Assembly: GCA_963804825.1 (NCBI GenBank)
Contig: CAWDRV010000006.1
Location: forward strand, 558,001 to 622,000
Reading direction: 5' to 3'
Source of the DNA: JBKQVT01 sp963804825
Lineage (GTDB): Bacteria > Planctomycetota > Planctomycetia > Pirellulales > Thermoguttaceae
Length of the DNA: 64,000 bases
The stretch's first letter is position 1. Each line of letters opens with the position of its first letter. Position numbers and translations under genes: made by a program. The notes under the pieces were generated by a model, which was not told where the DNA came from, made no database searches, and saw nothing but the letters and a program-made list of their open reading frames with translations. Shown piece by piece: positions 45,576 to 57,129 of this stretch.

Positions 45576-46841
45576 GTGCCGCACAACCGAATCCTCTCGT
45601 GGTCTTTGTTTAGCTGCTCGTTGCTGGCAGCCGTTGCGGGATGCCAGCGGAAAACGCCGGAAGTCGCCCCCGCCGAGCCGCCGGTGTTTCCGGTCAGCCT
45701 TCCGGTCCAGCGCGTGGTGACCGACTACGTGGACTTCACCGGCCGGACCAACCCGGTCTACTCGCTGGACGTTCGCGCCCGAGTGAGCGGCTACCTGTTC
45801 GAGATGCCGTTTAAGGAAGGGGGAGAGGTCACGGCGGGCGACACGCTGTTCGTGATCGATCAGCGGCCCTACAAGGCCCAACTGGATCAGGCGCAAGGGC
45901 AGGTCAACCTGTACAAGGCCCAGCTCGTGCTTGCCAAGGCGAATCTCGCCCGGGATTTGGACGTGGCCAAGACTCCCGGCGCCATTAGCCTCCAGCAACT
46001 CGACCAGGACCGCGCGGCGGTGGCCGAGGCCGACGCGGCCGTCAAGGCGTTCGAGGCGAGCCTCGAAGTCTACAAGCTCAACCTTGATTTCACCAAAGTC
46101 ACCTCGCTGATCGACGGCCAGGTGAGCCGCTACTATCAGACGCTCGGCAACCTGGTCGTCCAAGACCAAACGTTGCTGACCACGGTCGTCTCGCTGGACC
46201 CGATGTACGTCTACTTCAACGTGGACGAGGGCTCGCTGAACTGGCTCATCCGGGCGATCAACTCGCGCAAGGTCAAGCCCTATCAGAAAGGGGAAATGCC
46301 CGTCTTGATGGCGCTGGAGGGCGAAAAAGATTTCCGGCGCGAAGGGCGGGTCAACTTCGTCAACAACCAGATGAATCCCAATACGGGAAGCATCTCGGTG
46401 CGCGGCAAGTTCGACAACAAGAAGCCGAAAAATGGCGTTCGCCCGTTGAAACCGGGGATGTTCGTTCGCGTCCGGCTGCCGATCGGGAAACCGCACCAGG
46501 CCGTGCTGGTCGTCGATCGGGCCGTGGGATCGGACCAGGGCCTGAAGTACGTTTACGTGCTCGACGCCAAGAACACGATCCAGTATCGCCGCGTTGAGAC
46601 CGGCGCGCTTCAGGAAGACGGCCTGCGCGTGATCACCAAGGGACTGAAGCCGGACGAATGGGTGGTTGTCGGCGGCTTGCAGCAAGTCCGCCCGCGGATG
46701 TCCATCAGTCCGGAGCAGATGCCGATGCCCTGCTTCGGTCAAGCCGACGCGGAAGCGGCGGAGACGGCGAAGGCAAAAAAGCAGCCGGCAACCGCCGGCG
46801 CCCAACCGCAGCCCGCGGCGGGCAGCAAGCCCAAGCGATAG
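45576..46841 (+). CDS. RND efflux periplasmic adaptor (AcrA/MexA type) lipoprotein
   Basis: A 421-residue adaptor linking the inner-membrane RND pump to the outer-membrane channel. A GTG at 45576 is chosen because AAGGA lies nine bases upstream and the product starts with a lipoprotein signal (WSLFSCSLLAAVAGC). Beta-barrel and lipoyl domains are visible in YVDFTGRTNPVYSLDVRARV, SGYLFEMPFKEGGEV and DTLFVIDQRPYKAQLDQAQG, with the coiled hairpin between. The C-terminal membrane-proximal domain ends YRRVETGALQEDGLRVITKG. The first pump gene starts 14 bases after its stop. Confidence 0.9.
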   Translation: MPHNRILSWSLFSCSLLAAVAGCQRKTPEVAPAEPPVFPVSLPVQRVVTDYVDFTGRTNPVYSLDVRARVSGYLFEMPFKEGGEVTAGDTLFVIDQRPYKAQLDQAQGQVNLYKAQLVLAKANLARDLDVAKTPGAISLQQLDQDRAAVAEADAAVKAFEASLEVYKLNLDFTKVTSLIDGQVSRYYQTLGNLVVQDQTLLTTVVSLDPMYVYFNVDEGSLNWLIRAINSRKVKPYQKGEMPVLMALEGEKDFRREGRVNFVNNQMNPNTGSISVRGKFDNKKPKNGVRPLKPGMFVRVRLPIGKPHQAVLVVDRAVGSDQGLKYVYVLDAKNTIQYRRVETGALQEDGLRVITKGLKPDEWVVVGGLQQVRPRMSISPEQMPMPCFGQADAEAAETAKAKKQPATAGAQPQPAAGSKPKR

Positions 46842-46855
46842 GGGGCGCCGCGGCG

Positions 46856-49800
46856 ATGGCCTCGTTCTCGCACTTTTTCATCGATCGCCCGATCTTCGCC
46901 ACGGTGGTGTCGGTCGTCATCACCCTGACCGGCGCGATTGCGTTGTGTTGGCTGCCGATCGCGCAATATCCGCAGATCACGCCGCCCGCCGTGCAGGTGT
47001 CCATCACCTATCCCGGCGCCAGCGCCCAGGTCGTGGCCGACACGGTCGCGGCGCCCATCGAGCAGCAGGTCAGCGGCGTCGAGAACTCGCTCTACATGTC
47101 CTCGCAGATGGGCAACGACGGTTCGTACAATCTCACCGTCACCTTCGACGTGGGCACCGACCTGAACACGGCCCTGGTCATGGTGCAGAACCGCGTGGCG
47201 TTGGCCATGCCGGTGCTCCCGCCCGCCGTGCAAAACGAGGGCATCACGATCCGCAAGAAAACGCCCGACATCTTGATGATCGTCAGCGTCTACTCGCCCG
47301 ACCGCCGCTACGACGACCTCTACCTCAGCAACTACGCCACGATCAACGTCCGCGACGAGCTGCTGCGCGTGGACGGGGTCTCGGACGTCCAAATCTTCGG
47401 CGAACGCGACTACAGCATTCGCGTTTGGCTCGATCCGCAGAAGATGGCGGCCTATGGGATCAACGCCGGCGACGTGGCCAATGCCGTCCGCCACGAGAAC
47501 CTCGACGTGCCGGCCGGGCGGATCGGCCAGCCCCCCACCGCCGACCAACAGCCGTTCGACCTCCCCATCGACACCCTCGGCCGGCTCGAATCGCCGGAAC
47601 AGTTCGACGACATCATCGTCAAGGTCGATCCGGGCCTTGCCGCCGCGGCCTATGCCTCGTCCGCGGCGCCCATCCAGGTCAACACCGGGCTGCCGAGCCC
47701 CGGCATGGGCAATCCGCTTCAAGGCGGCTCCAGCGGCGGCAAGACGCCGAGCATGTCCACGGCGATCGGCAATTCCCTCATCGCCACCATGACGCCGAAT
47801 CCGCCGACCGCGGCAACGTCGGGCGGCACGGCGACCGGCGGGATCACGTTCGGCGTCTCGACCGCCGGCGGCGCCGCGACCGCCGGCGGCGGAATGACGG
47901 GCGGCGGGGCAAACATCGGCGGCGGCGCGACCGCGGGCAGCAGCATCGCGCCCAGCAGCGGCGCCACAAGCGGCAAAAATGGCGGCAACGGCGGAACCTC
48001 CACCGGCGCAACCCTGAACAGTTCAACCACGGCCAACGTGGGCGGGCTCACGATCCAAGGCCAGCAGGGCGGAAGCAGCGTGGCCAGCGGCGTCGTCGCC
48101 GCCACCACCCTGGGCGGCGGCCCCCAAAACCCCGCCGCCAGCGTCGTCCGCCTCCGACACGTCGGACACGTCGAAATGGGCGGCCAAAGCTATACCCAGG
48201 CCTCCACCTTCGACGGCCAGCCGGCCGTGGGGCTGGCCGTCTTTCAGCTTCCCGGCACCAACGCGCTCGACGTGGCCGGGCAAGTGCAAGCGAAAATGCG
48301 GGAACTGGGAAAGCGATTCCCCGACGGCATCGACTACAACATCGCGTACGACACCACGCCGTTCATCCGCGAGTCGGTCACGGACGTGTTCCAAACGCTG
48401 TTCGAGGCCGCGGTCCTGGTCGGAGTGGTCGTCCTGGCCTTCCTGCAGAACTGGCGCTCGGTGCTGATTCCCATGATCGCCGTGCCGGTGGCCATCGTGG
48501 GCACTTTCGCGGTCATGGCCGCGGTGGGCTTCAGCCTCAACAACATCTCGCTGTTCGGGCTGGTGTTGGCCATCGGCATCGTCGTGGACGACGCCATTGT
48601 CGTGGTCGAGAACGTCGAGCGCTGGCTGGAGCAGGGATTGCCGCCGCGCGAGGCCACGTACAAGGCGATGGAGGAAGTCACCGGGCCGGTGATCGCGGTG
48701 GCGCTGGTGCTCTCGCGCGGTGTTCGTGCCCTGCGCGTTCATCAGCGGCATCACCGGCAGCTTCTTCCGCCAGTTCGCGGTGACCATTGCCGCCTCGACG
48801 ATCTTTTCGGCCATGAACTCGCTGACGCTCAGTCCCGCGCTGGCCGCGCTGCTGTTGCGGCCGCGCCACGGCGTGCAGCCGCGACCCGTTGACCCGGCTG
48901 CTGAACACCGCGCTCGGCTGGTTCTTCCGGCTGTTCAACGCCGTCTTCGGCGCCAGCACCGCGGGATATACCTGGATCGTCGGGCGGCTGCTGCGGGTCA
49001 ACGCCGTGGTCTTGATCGCCTACGGGGTCCTGCTGCTGTTGACGTACCGGACGTTCCAGGCGGCGCCGCAGGGATTCGTGCCGCAGCAGGACCAGGGCCG
49101 GATCGTCGCCAGCGTGCAATTGCCCGACGCGGCGTCGCTTCAGCGGACGCGGGCGGCCCTGGCCACGATCGACGAGATCACCCGCGAGACCAAGGGCGTG
49201 GCCCACGTGCTGACGGTGGCGGGCTATTCGTTCGTGCAGTCGGCCAACGGCTCGAATTTCGGCTCGATGTTCATCGTGCTCGATCCGTTCGACCAGCGGA
49301 AGAGCGCGGAGTTGACCGACGAGGCGATCATGGCCCGATTGCGGCCGCAGTGGGCCCGGCAGGTCCGGGACGCGCGGGTGCTCGCCTTCGGGGCCCCGCC
49401 CATTCCGGGGCTGAGCGTGGCCGGCGGATTCAAGCTGATGGTCGAGGACTGCGGCGGGCTGGGATTGGACGTCGCTCGACGCGCAGACCGACAAACTGGT
49501 CCGCAAATTGAAAGAGCAGCCGGAGATGATCGGCGTGTCGACGCAATTCCGCTCCTCCACCCCGCAGCTTTACGCCGACATCGACCGGACCAAGGTCGCG
49601 TCGCTGGGAGTGCCGTTGTCCGACTTGGACCAGACGCTGCAAATCTATCTCGGCTCGCTCTACGTGAACAATTTCAACGCCTTCGGCCGTTACTGGCAGG
49701 TCAACGTCCAGGCCGAGGGCCAATATCCGCAACGAAGTCGAGCGACATCAACCTGCTCCAGGTCCGCAACAGCCAGGGGCAGATGGTCCCGGCGGGAACG

Positions 49801-50738
49801 CTGATCGACATGCGGGACATCGGCGGCCCGATCTTCGTCAACCGCTACAACGCTACACGGCCACGTCGATCAGCGGGGGTCTTCGCCCCGACGCCAGCAC
49901 GGGCGAGGCGATCGCCAGCGTCGACAAGTCGGCCAAGGAATCGTTGCCCGCTGTCATGAAGGCCGAGTGGACCGAGTTGATGTACATGCAGATCAAGGCG
50001 GGCAACACGGCGATGTGCGTCTTCGCCCTGGCCGTCGCCTGCGTCTTCCTGGCCCTGGCCGCGCTCTACGAAAGCTGGTCGCTGCCGCTGGCCGTCATCC
50101 TCGTGGTGCCGCTGTGCCTGCTCTGCTCGGTGATAGGCGTGCTGTGGACCCACAATTCGGTGAACATCTTCGTGCAGATCGGCCTGGTGGTGCTGGTCGG
50201 GCTGGCGTGCAAGAACTCGATCTTGATCGTCGAGTTCGCCAAGCGGCTGCGGCAAGAAGGCCGGCCGCGGCGCGAAGCCGCCCAGGAGGCGTCGCGGCTG
50301 CGGCTGCGGCCGATCCTGATGACCTCGCTGGCCTTCATTCTCGGCGTCGTTCCGCTGGTGTTCGCCAGCGGGGCCGGGGCCGAGATGCGCCGCTCGCTGG
50401 GAACGGCCGTCTTCAGCGGCATGTTGGGCGTCACTCTCTTCGGCATCTTCCTCACGCCCGTCTTTTTCTACGTCATCGGCGGACTCGGTGAAACCCGGCT
50501 GTTCCAGTCCGCCGCCGTGCAGCGCATCGGCTCCGTCGTGCTCGGCGGGATCGTCGGGCTCGGCATCGGGCAGTGCTTGTCGAAGACCTGTTCCCTTGAT
50601 CCGCATTTCGCGCGAGTTCTCGGCGGCAGCGCGGGCGTCCTTCTCGGACTATGGTTGCCGAGAATTCGCCGGCGCATGGCCACGTTGACTTCCAGGGCCA
50701 CGCCGGCCACCAACGAGAGAGGCGATCCATTGCAATGA
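46856..50738 (+). CDS. RND efflux pump 1 (HAE1/AcrB type), five apparent frameshifts, large linker insertion
   Basis: A proton-driven pump that exports drugs or hydrophobic compounds. Start FIDRPIFATVVSVVITLTGA is the TM1 signature; TM4 has GIVVDDAIVVVENVER with both proton-relay Asp residues; TM10 has VVLVGLACKNSILIVEF with the relay Lys. Residues about 262-430 form a Gly/Ser/Thr/Ala-rich low-complexity insert not found in AcrB, located in the first porter loop (after FDDIIVKVD and before VVRLRHVGHVEMG). Two extra C-terminal helices are present. Frame changes near 48716, 48885, 49475, 49735 and 49855 restore homology each time. The last codons overlap the next pump's ATG. Confidence 0.85.
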
Positions 50739-53700
50739 TTTCCCACTTTTTCATCGACCGTCCGATCTTCGCCTCCGTGCTGTCGATCGTATTCGTGCTG
50801 GCCGGCGGGGTCGCGGTGTTCAACCTGCCGGTGGCGCAGTATCCCGAGGTGACCCCGCCGATGGTGGTCGTCACGGCCGTCTATCCCGGGGCCAACGCCC
50901 AGACCGTCCGCGACACGGTGGCCGCGCCGATCGAGGAGCAGGTCAGCGGCGTCGAGGGCATGATCTACATGTCGTCGCAATGCACCAACGACGGGACCTA
51001 CCGGCTGACGGTCACCTTCAAGCTGGGCATGGATTCCGACATGGCCCAAGTGCTGGTGCAGAACCGCGTGTCGCTGGCGCTGCCGGTCATTCCGCAGTTG
51101 GTCCAGAACGAGGGCATCACGGTCAAGAAGGTCTCGCCGAGCACGTTGATGATCGTGAACCTGATCTCGCCGGACGGCCGCTACGACAACATCTTCCTCA
51201 GCAACTACGCCACGATCTACATCCGCGACGAACTGGGCCGGCTGCCCGGCGTGGCCAACGTCACCTATTTCGGCCAGCGCGACTACAGCCTCCGCGCCTG
51301 GCTCGACCCCGACAAGCTGGCGTCGCTGAACCTCAGCGCCGGACGACGTGGTCAACGCCATCTCGCAGCAGAACCTGCAGGTCGCCGCCGGGCAAATCGG
51401 CCAGGAGCCCGTCCCCAAGGGCCAGCAGTTCCAACTGACCATCAACACGCTGGGCCGGCTGGTCGACGTCGAGCAGTTCGACGACATCATCGTCAAGGCC
51501 GGCCAGGGCAGCACCGACGGCGCAGTCGCTCGGCGGGCATGGCGGGCGGCCAGTCCGGCCACGGCCCCGCGACGAGCGACACCAGCATTCCGGCGGGCCG
51601 CCGCCCCAGTCGGTCGGCATCGTCCGCCTGCGCGACGTGGCCAAGCGTCGTCCTGGGATCGCAACAGTACGATCAGTCGTGCACGCTTGGACGGCCGGCC
51701 GTCGGTGGCGATGAACATCTTCCAGCTTCCCGGCTCGAACGCCCTGGACACCGCCGAAGCAGGTGTACGCCAAGATGGAGGAACTGAAAACCCGCTTCCC
51801 CGAGGGACTCGAATACCAGATCGTCTACGACACGACGCCGTTCATCCGCGAGTCGGTCCGCGAGGTCTTCAACACGCTGCGCGACGCGATCATTCTGGTC
51901 GGCGCTGGTGATGCTGGTCTTCCTGCAAAACTGGCGGGCGGCGATCATCCCGCTGGTCGCCGTGCCGGTGGCCATCGTCGGCACGTTCGCCGTGATGGCC
52001 GGCCTGGGGTTCTCGCTGAACAACCTGTCGCTGTTCGGCCTGGTGCTGGCCATCGGCATCGTCGTGGACGACGCCATCGTGGTGGTCGAGAACATCGAGC
52101 GCTGGCTGGACGAGGGCATGGCCCCGCGCGACGCCGCGCGGCAAGGCCATGGGCGAAGTGACCGGGCCGGTCATCGCCGTGGCGCTGGTGCTGTTCGCCG
52201 TCTTCATTCCGGCCGCGTTCCTGGGCGGGATCAGCGGCCAGTTCTTCCGCCAGTTCGCCGTGACCATCGCCGTCTCGACGGTCATCTCGGCCTTCAATTC
52301 GCTCACGCTCAGCCCGGCGCTGGCCGCCATCCTGCTGCGGCCGCGCGGCGCGCGCCGCGACCCGCTCACCTGGCTGCTGGACATGCTGCTGGGCTGGTTC
52401 TTCCGGCTGTTCAACCTCGGGTTCGCCGCCGGCACGACCGTCTACGTCCGCATGGTCGCGTCGCTGCTCCGCGTCAGCCTGATCAGCCATGCTTGTCTAC
52501 GGCGGCCTGCTGGCGCTGACCTAGTGGCAATTCGACCGCACGCCCACCGGCTTCATTCCGCAGCAGGACAAGGGATATTTGCTCCTGAACGTGCAATTGC
52601 CCGACTCCGCTTCCGTCCAGCGCACCGAGCAGCGTCATGGCGCGGATCGACAACGATCGTCCACGACACCGACGGCGTCGAGCATACGGTGGGCATCTCC
52701 GGCCAGTCGCTGATCCTCAACGCCAACGCGCCGAACCTCGGCTCGATGTACGTGATGCTGAAGGAGTTTCCCGAGCGGCGCAGCCCCAGCCTGACGGCCG
52801 ACGCCGTCGCCGACGCGATCCGCCGGCGCTGCCGGCGAGGAAGTCCGCGGCGCCGTCGTGTCGGTCTTCGGCGCGCCGCCGATCGACGGCCTGGGCACCA
52901 CCGGCGGATTCAAGCTCATCGTCGAGGACCGCGGCAATCACGGGCTGGGCGACCTGCAGCGGATCAGCGACGAAATCGTCGACGCCGGCAACAAAACGCC
53001 GGGGCTGCAGGGGCTCTTCAACAGCTCCCGGGCCAACACGCCCTGGCTCTACCTCGACATCGACCGCACCAAGTGCCTGGCCCTGGGCGTGCAGATCAGC
53101 GACCTGTTCGACACCCTGCAAGTCTATCTCGGCTCGTACTACGTCAACAACTTCAACGAGTTCGGCCGCACCTGGCAGGTCAACGTCCAGGCCGATCAAC
53201 GCTTCCGCAACCGGGTGCCCGACATCTTGCAACTCCAGGTTCGCAACAACCAGGGACAGATGATCCGCCTGGGCGCGCTGATGGACGTCCGCGACGTCAG
53301 CGGCCCCGTCATGCTGATGCGCTACAACATGTACTCCGCCACGGCCATCAGCGGCAACACCGCCCCCGGCGTCAGCTCGGGAGAGGCGATCGCGATGATG
53401 CAAGAGATTTCCGACAAGCAATTGTCGCAGTCGATGGCCTTCGACTGGACCGAACTGACGTTCATGCAATTGCAGGCGGGCAACGCGGCCATCTACGTCT
53501 TCGCGCTGGGCGTCGTGTTCGTCTTCCTCGTGCTGGCCGCCCAGTACGAAAGCTGGTCGCTGCCGCTGGCCGTCATCCTCGTGGTGCCGATGTGCCTGCT
53601 CTGCTCGGTCACCGGCGTCGCCTGGATGGGGTCCGACGTCAATATCTTCACGCAGATCGGTTTCGTGGTGCTGGTCGGGCTGGCCGGCAAGAACGCCATT

Positions 53701-54036
53701 CTGATCGTCGAGTTTGCCAAGCAGCAGCGGGAAGCGGGGCAATCGCCGCGCGAGGCCGCGCTCAACGCCAGCCGGCTGCGCCTGCGGCCGATCTTGATGA
53801 CCTCGCTGGCCTTCATCTTCGGCGTCGTCCCGCTGGTGGTGGCCCAAGGCGCCGGCGCCGAGATGCGCCGTGCCCTGGGCCTGGCCGTCTTCAGCGGCAT
53901 GATCGGCGTGACGCTCTTCGGCATCTTCCTCACGCCGGTCTTCTTTTACGTGATCCAGTGGTTCAGCCGCGGGAAGCCGGCCGGCGAGCCTGTCGGCGAG
54001 CCGGCCAACGGACCTGTGAACGAGCCGCGGGCGTGA
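50735..54036 (+). CDS. RND efflux pump 2 (HAE1/AcrB type), heavily disrupted reading frame
   Basis: A second, homologous RND pump. It starts ISHFFIDRPIFASVLSIVFV and has TM4 IGIVVDDAIVVVENIERWL and TM10 VVLVGLAGKNAILIVEFAK with the relay Asp and Lys residues. Reading-frame jumps occur at about 51343, 51525, 51590, 51665, 51757, 51903, 52138, 52490, 52635 and 52835, plus a TAG at 52522 where homologues have Tyr. C-terminal 53000-54036 is clean. Frameshifts dominate, so sequence errors are likely, but true decay cannot be excluded. The ATG overlaps the upstream TGA (ATGA). Confidence 0.8.
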
Positions 54037-54174
54037 CCGGGGGAGCAGTTCGCTGCGAAACTGCAAGCGAAGGGCAGGCCTTTCGGCCAGGCCCCCACGC
54101 CCACGCGCGCGGCCCGTGGAGCCGCGTTGGGCAGGGCCGCCACTTCCTCCGGAAAAAATCCCGTTCCCCGCCGG

Positions 54175-54202
54175 TTGACAGGCTTGTGAAACCTGCTATC
54201 GT
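54175..54202 (+). promoter_or_regulatory. Sigma-70-type promoter of the hydrogenase operon
   Basis: TTGACA at 54175-54180 (perfect -35), a 16-base spacer, and TATCGT at 54197-54202 as -10. A GAGGGAGG ribosome site and the ATG at 54228 follow. Confidence 0.6.
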
Positions 54203-54227
54203 ATCGAAATTCCAATGAGGGAGGCCC

Positions 54228-55415
54228 ATGAACGCGGATTCTCGGAAACCTGAACGCCGTTTCTTCCTGCCGCGGCCGGCGCTGGACGACCTGATCCGGC
54301 TGCTCCGCCAACAGGGCTACACCGTGCTCGCCCCAACGGTGGTGAACCAAACCATCTCCCTCCAGCCCATCGAGTCGGCCGGGCAGCTTCCCAAGGGCCT
54401 GCGCGACGAGCAGGACGGCGGCCATTACCGGCTGGTTCCCGGCGACCCGGCCTTGACGTTTGAATACGTGGTGGGGGCGAACGGGCCGAAAGGCCACCTG
54501 TTCCCATCGCAGTTGCAACTGCTGACGTTTCATGTCGAGGGGGACGAGTTTGTTCTGGATAAAGGTTCGCCCCAACCGCCCAAGCTCGCCATTTTGGGAG
54601 TGCGGCCGTGCGAGTTGGCGGCCATCCGCGTTCAAGACCGGGTTTTCGGCCTGGATCGGCCCGAGGCGTTCCGTTGCGAGTCGGAGACCTGGTACATGCA
54701 GACCCGGCAACATGCGTTGCTGCTGGCCGTCAATTGCACCCAGCCCGGCGGGACGTGCTTCTGCGGCTCGTGGGGGACCGGTCCGGCGGCCACGGAAGGT
54801 TTCGATCTGGCGCTGACGGAGCTTCGCACCGGCTTTTTGGTGGAAGTGGGATCGCAGCGCGGGGCGGTCCTTGTGAACCAACTCCCCTTGCGCGAGCCGA
54901 CCGAGGCCGAATTGGAGCTTGCCTCGCTGAAGCTTCAGCGGGCTTGCGAGCGGATGGGCCGGCAACTCGACACGGAGGGAATCAAGGAATTGCTCGAGGC
55001 CGAGTTGGAGCACCCCGAGTGGGACGAGGTGGCCCGGCGATGCCTCTCCTGCGGCAATTGCACGATGGTCTGCCCGACGTGTTTTTGCAGCACGGTGAGC
55101 GATTCGACGTATCTGGGCGGCCAGCAGGCGACGCGCACCCGGCAGTGGGAATCGTGCTACACGCTCCAATTCACCTACACGACGACCGGACCGGAGCGGA
55201 GCACGATTCGCGGCCGCTACCGCCACTGGCTGCGGCACAAGCTATGCACCTGGTGGGACCAATTCGGCACCAGCGGGTGCGTCGGCTGCGGCCGGTGCAT
55301 CACCTGGTGCCCGGTGGGCATCGACTTGACCGAGGAGGTCGCCCGGCTGCGGAAGGAAACCCACGCCCACCTCGGTCGCAAGGGGGAAGCGGTCCACAGG
55401 GAGTTGATGCCATGA
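54228..55415 (+). CDS. hydB: [NiFe] hydrogenase beta subunit, 4Fe-4S electron-transfer protein
   Basis: A 395-residue cytoplasmic ferredoxin-like subunit (HydB/HyhB or sulfite-reductase A type) that carries electrons between the flavin and hydrogenase subunits. Its C-terminal part binds two [4Fe-4S] clusters: CLSCGNCTMVCPTC and CVGCGRCITWCPVG. Conserved upstream segments are LGVRPCELAAI and GTCFCGS. It is the first gene of a four-gene operon and overlaps the next by four bases. Confidence 0.88.
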   Translation: MNADSRKPERRFFLPRPALDDLIRLLRQQGYTVLAPTVVNQTISLQPIESAGQLPKGLRDEQDGGHYRLVPGDPALTFEYVVGANGPKGHLFPSQLQLLTFHVEGDEFVLDKGSPQPPKLAILGVRPCELAAIRVQDRVFGLDRPEAFRCESETWYMQTRQHALLLAVNCTQPGGTCFCGSWGTGPAATEGFDLALTELRTGFLVEVGSQRGAVLVNQLPLREPTEAELELASLKLQRACERMGRQLDTEGIKELLEAELEHPEWDEVARRCLSCGNCTMVCPTCFCSTVSDSTYLGGQQATRTRQWESCYTLQFTYTTTGPERSTIRGRYRHWLRHKLCTWWDQFGTSGCVGCGRCITWCPVGIDLTEEVARLRKETHAHLGRKGEAVHRELMP

Positions 55416-56287
55416 GCCAGCCGATCATCGCGCCGCGTCCGGAACCGATTTGCGGCATGGACACCTGGGTGCCGGTGCCGGCGCGGATTCTCGACGTGCG
55501 GCGGGAGAACTTCAATACCCGCACGTTCAAGTTGGAGTTCGTCGATCCGGAGATTCGCAGCCGGTTCCGCTTCGCGCCGGGACAGTTCAACATGGTCTAT
55601 TTGCCCGGCGTCGGCGAAGCGGCCATCTCCATGAGTTCCCACTCGGAGCGGACCGAGACGCTCGAACACACCATCCGCGTGGTCGGCTCGGTCACCCGGG
55701 CCGCCGATCGGTTGGGCAAAGGCAAGGTGGTCGGCCTGCGCGGGCCGTTCGGAAAGGGCTGGCCCCTGGACGCCCTGAAAGGCAAGGACGTGGTCATCGT
55801 CGCCGGGGGAATCGGCATCGCGCCCCTGCGGCCGGTCGTCTATTGGCTGTTGGACCACCGCGAGTGGTGCCGCCGCGTCGTGTTGATGTACGGCTGCCGC
55901 ACCCCGGAAGACCGCGTGTTCGCCGAGGAACTCGAGCAGTGGGAGCGGAACGGCGCCATCGAAGTGCTCGTGACGGTCGATAACGCGACCAGCGATTGGG
56001 TCGGCCCGGTGGGCGTGGTGACCAAGCTGCTCCAGCGGATCAAGGTCGGCGCGACGCGGACGGTCGTGCTGGTCTGCGGACCGAAGATTCTCAATCGCGT
56101 GGCCGCGTGGAATTTCCTCCAGTTGCACGTGCCGCCCGACCAGGTCTACGTCAGCTTGGAGCGGAACATGAACTGCGGTTTCGCCCGCTGCGGCCACTGC
56201 CAACTTGGGGCCAAGTTTGTTTGCACCGACGGGCCGGTGTTCTGCTTCGCCGACATCGCCGACATCTTCACGCGCGGGGATATGTAG
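55412..56287 (+). CDS. hydG: [NiFe] hydrogenase gamma subunit, FAD/NAD(P) and 2Fe-2S protein
   Basis: A 291-residue flavoprotein that connects the hydrogenase to NAD(P)H. It has the FAD-binding segment AAISMSSHSE, then VVGLRGPFGKGWPL and the nucleotide-binding VVIVAGGIGIAPLRPV. The C-terminus carries a [2Fe-2S] or iron-binding set (CGFARCGHCQLG, followed by a further Cys). Typical of group 3b hydrogenase gamma subunits. It starts by ATGA overlap and ends two bases before hydD. Confidence 0.88.
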   Translation: MSQPIIAPRPEPICGMDTWVPVPARILDVRRENFNTRTFKLEFVDPEIRSRFRFAPGQFNMVYLPGVGEAAISMSSHSERTETLEHTIRVVGSVTRAADRLGKGKVVGLRGPFGKGWPLDALKGKDVVIVAGGIGIAPLRPVVYWLLDHREWCRRVVLMYGCRTPEDRVFAEELEQWERNGAIEVLVTVDNATSDWVGPVGVVTKLLQRIKVGATRTVVLVCGPKILNRVAAWNFLQLHVPPDQVYVSLERNMNCGFARCGHCQLGAKFVCTDGPVFCFADIADIFTRGDM

Positions 56288-56289
56288 TC

Positions 56290-57129
56290 ATGACGACTGA
56301 AGTTAAGAACCCGGCGGCGCACGACGGCAAGTTGAAGCTGGCGGCCTTCAAGTTCTCCAGTTGCGACGGCTGCCAGTTGCAAGTGCTCAACCTGGAAGAC
56401 GCGCTGCTGGACCTGGCCGACGTCGTCGAGATCGCCTTCTTTCTGGAAGCGCGGCGGCGCGAATTGCCCCCGCCCTACGATATCGGACTGGTCGAAGGCA
56501 GCGTCTCCACGCCCGAGGAAGAAGAGCGCATCCGGCAAATCCGCCGCGATTGCCGCATGTTGGTCACGATCGGGGCCTGCGCCACCTCGGGTGGGATCCA
56601 GGCCCTGCGCAATTGGGCCGACGTCGAGGAGTTCGCACGCTGCGTCTACCCCCGGCCCGACTACCTCTCCACACTCGACACGTGCACGCCGATCGCCGCC
56701 CACGTGTTCGTCGATTTCGAGTTGCGGGGTTGCCCGATCAATCCCGACCACCTGGTGGAACTGGTTTCGGCCTTGCTTGCCGGACGCAAACCGAATATTT
56801 CCACGCATAGCGTGTGCATCGAGTGCAAGCGGCTGGGCCTCCCGTGCGTGCTGGTCGGACAGGGCAAACCGTGCCTGGGCCCCGTCACCCAGGTCGGCTG
56901 CGGGGCGCTGTGCCCCGCCAACAACCGCGCCTGTTACGGCTGTTTCGGGCCGATGGAACAACCCAACATGGCGTCGCTGGGACGCTGGTTCACCGAGGAA
57001 CTCGCCCAGACGCCGCGCGACATGAAACGCATGCTCCGCACCTTCAACGGATTCCTGGAACCGTTCAAACAGGCCAGCGACTACTACGAACGCCAAGCGG
57101 CCAAGCCAGCGGGTGACCACCATGACTGA
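56290..57129 (+). CDS. hydD: [NiFe] hydrogenase delta (small) subunit
   Basis: A 279-residue small subunit with the proximal-cluster CDGCQLQVLNLED motif, GACATSGGIQALRNWAD, then FVDFELRGCPINPDHLVEL, and three further cysteines in CLGPVTQVGCGALCPANNRA-like order (CYGCFGP). These bind the Fe-S clusters that conduct electrons from the NiFe centre. The size fits group 3b. The next gene starts inside its last codons (8-base overlap). Confidence 0.88.
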   Translation: MTTEVKNPAAHDGKLKLAAFKFSSCDGCQLQVLNLEDALLDLADVVEIAFFLEARRRELPPPYDIGLVEGSVSTPEEEERIRQIRRDCRMLVTIGACATSGGIQALRNWADVEEFARCVYPRPDYLSTLDTCTPIAAHVFVDFELRGCPINPDHLVELVSALLAGRKPNISTHSVCIECKRLGLPCVLVGQGKPCLGPVTQVGCGALCPANNRACYGCFGPMEQPNMASLGRWFTEELAQTPRDMKRMLRTFNGFLEPFKQASDYYERQAAKPAGDHHD

